Positions 63,138-64,000 of a stretch of DNA of 64,000 nt are shown piece after piece. Position 1 is the first letter of the stretch; each line of letters opens with the position of its first letter. The stretch is from Alphaproteobacteria bacterium (lineage in GTDB: Bacteria; Pseudomonadota; Alphaproteobacteria; Caulobacterales; Parvularculaceae), in NCBI GenBank assembly GCA_016125455.1, contig WGLS01000012.1, positions 62,001-126,000 of the forward strand, read 5' to 3'. A model generated the notes under the pieces. It was not told where the DNA came from. It made no database searches and was given only the letters and a program-made list of their open reading frames with translations. The translations under genes were made by a program, and so were the position numbers.

Positions 63138-64000
63138 CAGAAATCGATCTCAAGGTAGAACATGGCGAAGAAGCTGTCGATGAAAATGACCAGGAACAGC
63201 GACTGCACCACCGACAGCGTTGTACGCTGGCCGAGGCTCTCCGCGCTTCCTTCCACCGACATTCCCTGGAAACATCCGACAACGGAGATGATGAACGCGA
63301 AGAATGGCGCCTTGATGATTCCCGCCCAGAAATTGCTTAGGACGATGGCTTCCTTCATTCTGGCGATAAATAGCGTCGGCGAGATGTCGAGCGCGCCCCA
63401 GGACACAATGATGCCGCCGAGCAACCCCATCATCGCGCCGATGAAGGCGAGGACCGGCAGCATCACGATGAGCGCGATCGTCCGTGGCAGGACGAGCACT
63501 TCAATCGGATCAAGGCCAGTCACCCGCAGCGCGTCGATTTCCTCGCGCAGCTTCATCGATCCGATCTGGGCCGTGAACGCCGAGCCCGATCGGCCGGCTA
63601 GCAGGATCGCGGCGAGGAGAACGCCAAACTCGCGCAACACGGCAAGGCTGACGAGTTCGACCGTGAAAATCTCCGCGCCAAAGGTGGCGAGGCTCTTTGC
63701 GCCCATATAGGCGACGACCGCGCCGACGAGGAATGACATCGTCGCGACGATCGGCACGGCGTCGAGGCCTGCCGATTCCATGTGGCTGACGATCGAGGTC
63801 AGGCGGAACCGGCGCGGTTCCGCTACGGCGCGAATGAACGTGCGGACGACGACGCCGATGAAATTAAGAATGTCGATCGCCGCGAAATATACGTCGCGCG
63901 CGCCAACGCCGAGCCGCACGAGCAACATGATAAAGGGGTTGCCCCGGGCCGGCTCGACAGGGCACGGCGCGAGATGCGGGCGAACATGCTCAAGCAGCGC
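63137..64000 (-). CDS. mlaE: MlaE permease, probably with N-terminal STAS domain, cut by window edge
   Basis: At least 287 residues; the frame stays open through base 64000, so the true start lies beyond the edge. The permease core has MlaE blocks: ADAVPIVA-like GLDAVPIVATMSFLVGAVV, VLREFGVLLAAILLAGRSGS, AFTAQIGSMKLREEIDALRV, and GLDPIEVLVLPRTIALIVMLP. The residues ahead of it (LLEHVRPHLAPCPVEPARGN) resemble the linker after a STAS domain seen in fused alphaproteobacterial permeases. First visible gene of the mlaE-mlaF-mlaD-auxiliary operon. Confidence 0.92.
   Translation of the reverse strand, partial: ALLEHVRPHLAPCPVEPARGNPFIMLLVRLGVGARDVYFAAIDILNFIGVVVRTFIRAVAEPRRFRLTSIVSHMESAGLDAVPIVATMSFLVGAVVAYMGAKSLATFGAEIFTVELVSLAVLREFGVLLAAILLAGRSGSAFTAQIGSMKLREEIDALRVTGLDPIEVLVLPRTIALIVMLPVLAFIGAMMGLLGGIIVSWGALDISPTLFIARMKEAIVLSNFWAGIIKAPFFAFIISVVGCFQGMSVEGSAESLGQRTTLSVVQSLFLVIFIDSFFAMFYLEIDF

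Noticed and set aside
1-64000. tRNA genes, insertion sequences, CRISPR arrays or a genomic island
   Set aside because: No cloverleaf with a T-loop GGTTCGAATC-type arm outside coding sequence, no transposase, no regularly spaced repeats beyond the short arrays reported, and base composition looks even across the window.

Overview
This is a GC-rich, densely coding stretch of an alphaproteobacterial chromosome. No insertion sequence, CRISPR array, rRNA or tRNA gene was seen. Several markers point to Alphaproteobacteria: an NDUFA12-type complex I subunit gene beside a DUF2155 gene, RNase E ending in a Lys-Gly-Trp-Trp tail with a large acidic S1 insertion, the rne / amiC-mrcA-prfB arrangement, a class II (B12) ribonucleotide reductase, a STAS-MlaE permease, and a bactofilin/M23 pair starting MFSK. 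The bactofilin pair, a TipN-like polar coiled-coil protein and the hopanoid transporter HpnN fit a stalked or budding type lineage (Caulobacterales/Parvularculales-like). That placement is inference, not a taxonomic result.

1-10.7 kb: the arginine succinyltransferase astA (cut by the left edge) with an M20 hydrolase; divergently hpnN, a MlaC/HpnM-like periplasmic protein, a TerB-domain protein and mtnP. On the minus strand follow a putative outer-membrane protein and the translation-related set rplY-pth-ychF. 10.8-26.3 kb: a DUF2520 dehydrogenase-like protein, galE, a phosphoesterase-like lipoprotein, a small HNH protein, anmK, tyrS, a large AsmA/YhdP-like protein, a bcp-DUF455 pair, the M23 peptidase-bactofilin pair, and prfB with an intact programmed +1 frameshift signal.

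26.3-42.7 kb: cell-wall genes mrcA and amiC lie divergent to rne, separated by about 800 bases that look like a structured rne leader. Downstream of rne are a 13-base tandem repeat and a 9-base-arm inverted repeat, then an M48/TPR protease and a DsbA-like thioredoxin. thiS-thiG lie on the minus strand, then aroQ-accB-accC-aat on the plus strand, converging on DUF2155 and the NDUFA12 gene.

43-64 kb: nrdJ, a pentapeptide-repeat protein, an SLT-domain lytic transglycosylase, thiO, an isolated gene-transfer-agent type three-TM holin, a CPA1-antiporter-like protein lacking the family's catalytic Asn-Asp pair, ivd, two poorly known genes, a voltage-gated cation channel with a TLEGW filter, a TipN-like protein, a marR-S41 protease pair with a perfect 16-base palindrome at its start, and a four-gene Mla-type lipid ABC transporter operon that runs off the right edge.

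Themes: envelope lipid traffic (HpnN/HpnM, the Mla operon, AsmA), peptidoglycan turnover and shape (AmiC, PBP1A, M23/bactofilin, AnmK, lytic transglycosylase), and RNA or translation housekeeping (RNase E, RF2, Pth, YchF, L25, TyrS, Aat). The window is mostly core genome. The most unusual signals are the rne leader and its downstream repeats, the orphan holin, the degenerate antiporter, the channel filter and the marR operator.
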